64,000 nt of DNA from assembly GCA_012026885.1 (NCBI GenBank), contig VEPL01000027.1, positions 1-64,000 on the forward strand, read 5' to 3'. This document shows, piece after piece, positions 62,095 to 64,000 of this stretch (within the stretch, counting starts at the first letter, position 1; each line of letters starts with the position of its first letter). A program made the translations under genes and the position numbers. The DNA is from Betaproteobacteria bacterium. Lineage in GTDB: Bacteria; Pseudomonadota; Gammaproteobacteria; Burkholderiales; Rhodocyclaceae. The notes below the pieces were generated by a model. It was not told the DNA's origin. It saw nothing but the letters and a program-made list of their open reading frames with translations, and did not search any database.

Positions 62095-62703
62095 GGACAC
62101 GCATCAAGATCTGCGGGCTGACCCGCGAAGCCGATGTCGATGCCGCCGTTGCCGGCGGCGCCGACGCGGTCGGATTCGTTTTCTACCCGCCCAGCCCGCG
62201 CAGCGTCACCCCCGAGAGGGCGGCCGAACTGGCGCGTCGCGTGCCGCCCTTCGTCGAGGTCGTGGCGCTCTTCGTCAACGAGGATGCAGCGCGCGTGCGG
62301 GCCGTCTGCGAATTGGTTCCCGTCAGCCTGCTGCAGTTCCACGGCGACGAGGATGCAGGCTACTGCCGCCAGTTCTCGCGCCCCTGGTTGCGCGCAGCGC
62401 GGGTGAGGCCGGGTCTCGATCTGTTAGAATTCGCCCGCTCGTTCCACGGCGCCCGCGGATTGCTGCTCGATGCCTTCGTCGATGGCTTCGGTGGCGGTGG
62501 TCAGGTTTTCGACTGGAGGCTGATTCCGCCGGGGCTCCCCGGCCATCTGGTGCTCTCCGGCGGCCTCGACGCCGACAACGTCGGAACTGCCATCGAACGC
62601 GTGCGGCCGGTTGCGGTCGACGTATCCTCGGGAGTGGAATCGGGCAAGGGCATCAAGGATCACGCAAAAATCGCCGCCTTCATCGCGGCCGTTCGGAAAG
62701 CCG

Positions 62704-62717
<14 letters not shown>
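62091..62717 (+). CDS. trpF: phosphoribosylanthranilate isomerase
   Basis: TrpF (208 aa), a TIM barrel of tryptophan synthesis. [14 protein letters not shown] holds the catalytic Cys; [19 protein letters not shown] and the phosphate site [14 protein letters not shown] are typical. It overlaps truA at its start and trpB by 14 bp at its end. Confidence 0.96.
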
Positions 62718-63902
<1,185 letters not shown>

Positions 63903-63903
<1 letters not shown>

Positions 63904-64000
63904 TGTCGCGCATCCAGCCCGTTTTCGCCCGCCTGCAGGGCGAGGGCCGCAAGGCCCTGATTCCCTTCATCACGGCCGGCGACCCCGATGCCGGCCTGAC
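63903..64000 (+). CDS. trpA: tryptophan synthase alpha chain (partial, runs off the window)
   Basis: The first 32 codons are visible: MSRIQPVFARLQGEGRK then LIPFITAGDPD, the TrpA N-terminus with the substrate-binding strand. The ATG overlaps the trpB stop. The gene continues beyond 64000. Confidence 0.92.

Overview
The window looks like chromosome of a high-GC betaproteobacterium, most likely of the Rhodocyclales (Dechloromonas/Azospira/Azonexus-like). The reasons are the gene order leuC–entericidin–leuD–leuB–asd–fimV–truA–trpF–trpB–trpA, the block petABC–sspA–sspB, accA–tilS, dapA–bamC, and a NarX/NarL pair next to nitrate-assimilation genes. This placement is inferred from gene content only; no 16S sequence is present.

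Region by region. 1–320: 3' end of a 5S rRNA, an rrn terminator and the SRP RNA. 348–2895: dnaX–ybaB–recR. 2976–6716: cytochrome bc1 operon (petABC) followed by sspA–sspB. 6803–18064: nitrate/nitrite assimilation (nasA, ybiB-like, nirB, nirD, a CbiX-type chelatase, the ANTAR regulator nasT, and the nitrate ABC transporter nrtA-nrtB-nrtD). 18205–20794: narX–narL. 20810–22353: two small paralogous genes and a spermidine-synthase-like gene, all on the minus strand.

22359–37175 is a 14.8-kb integrative element in the 3' end of a tRNA-Arg(CCU) gene. A 15-bp direct repeat (longer with one indel) bounds it, and copies of ATGTACCAACA lie inside both ends. It carries a tyrosine integrase translationally coupled to an unknown gene, a phage-like replication module (AlpA-like regulator, HTH protein, DnaB-type helicase), a tRNA-Pro(UGG), and probable defence cargo: an MmeI-like single-chain restriction-modification enzyme, a membrane coiled-coil protein directly downstream of it, a P-loop NTPase and an SRAP-domain protein. 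No capsid, tail or conjugation genes are visible.

37281–64000 returns to core chromosome: uup, an MBL-fold hydrolase, alkA, accA, tilS, dapA, bamC, a Met-rich repeat lipoprotein, rlmD, a BI-1 family membrane protein, tRNA-Ser, queD, a radical SAM protein, aroC, an MFS transporter, the leu/asd cluster, fimV, truA and trpFBA (trpA runs off the end).

The best supported regulatory story is nitrate assimilation. Sigma-54 (-24/-12) promoters precede nasA (one mismatch), nirB and nrtA (both perfect). An NtrC-type palindrome lies upstream of nirB. The nirB and nrtA leaders each contain two hairpins with hexanucleotide loops carrying A at position 1 and G at position 4, the signature of ANTAR-protein RNA targets. 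In the nrtA leader the second hairpin overlaps the 5' arm of a strong intrinsic terminator. NasT, encoded just upstream, is the obvious antiterminator, so nitrogen limitation (NtrC/sigma-54) and nitrate (NasT) would both be needed for expression. A second observation is a dispersed extragenic element, GCGGTCGAC followed 13 bases later by an A/T-rich tract, found at six gene ends or gaps.
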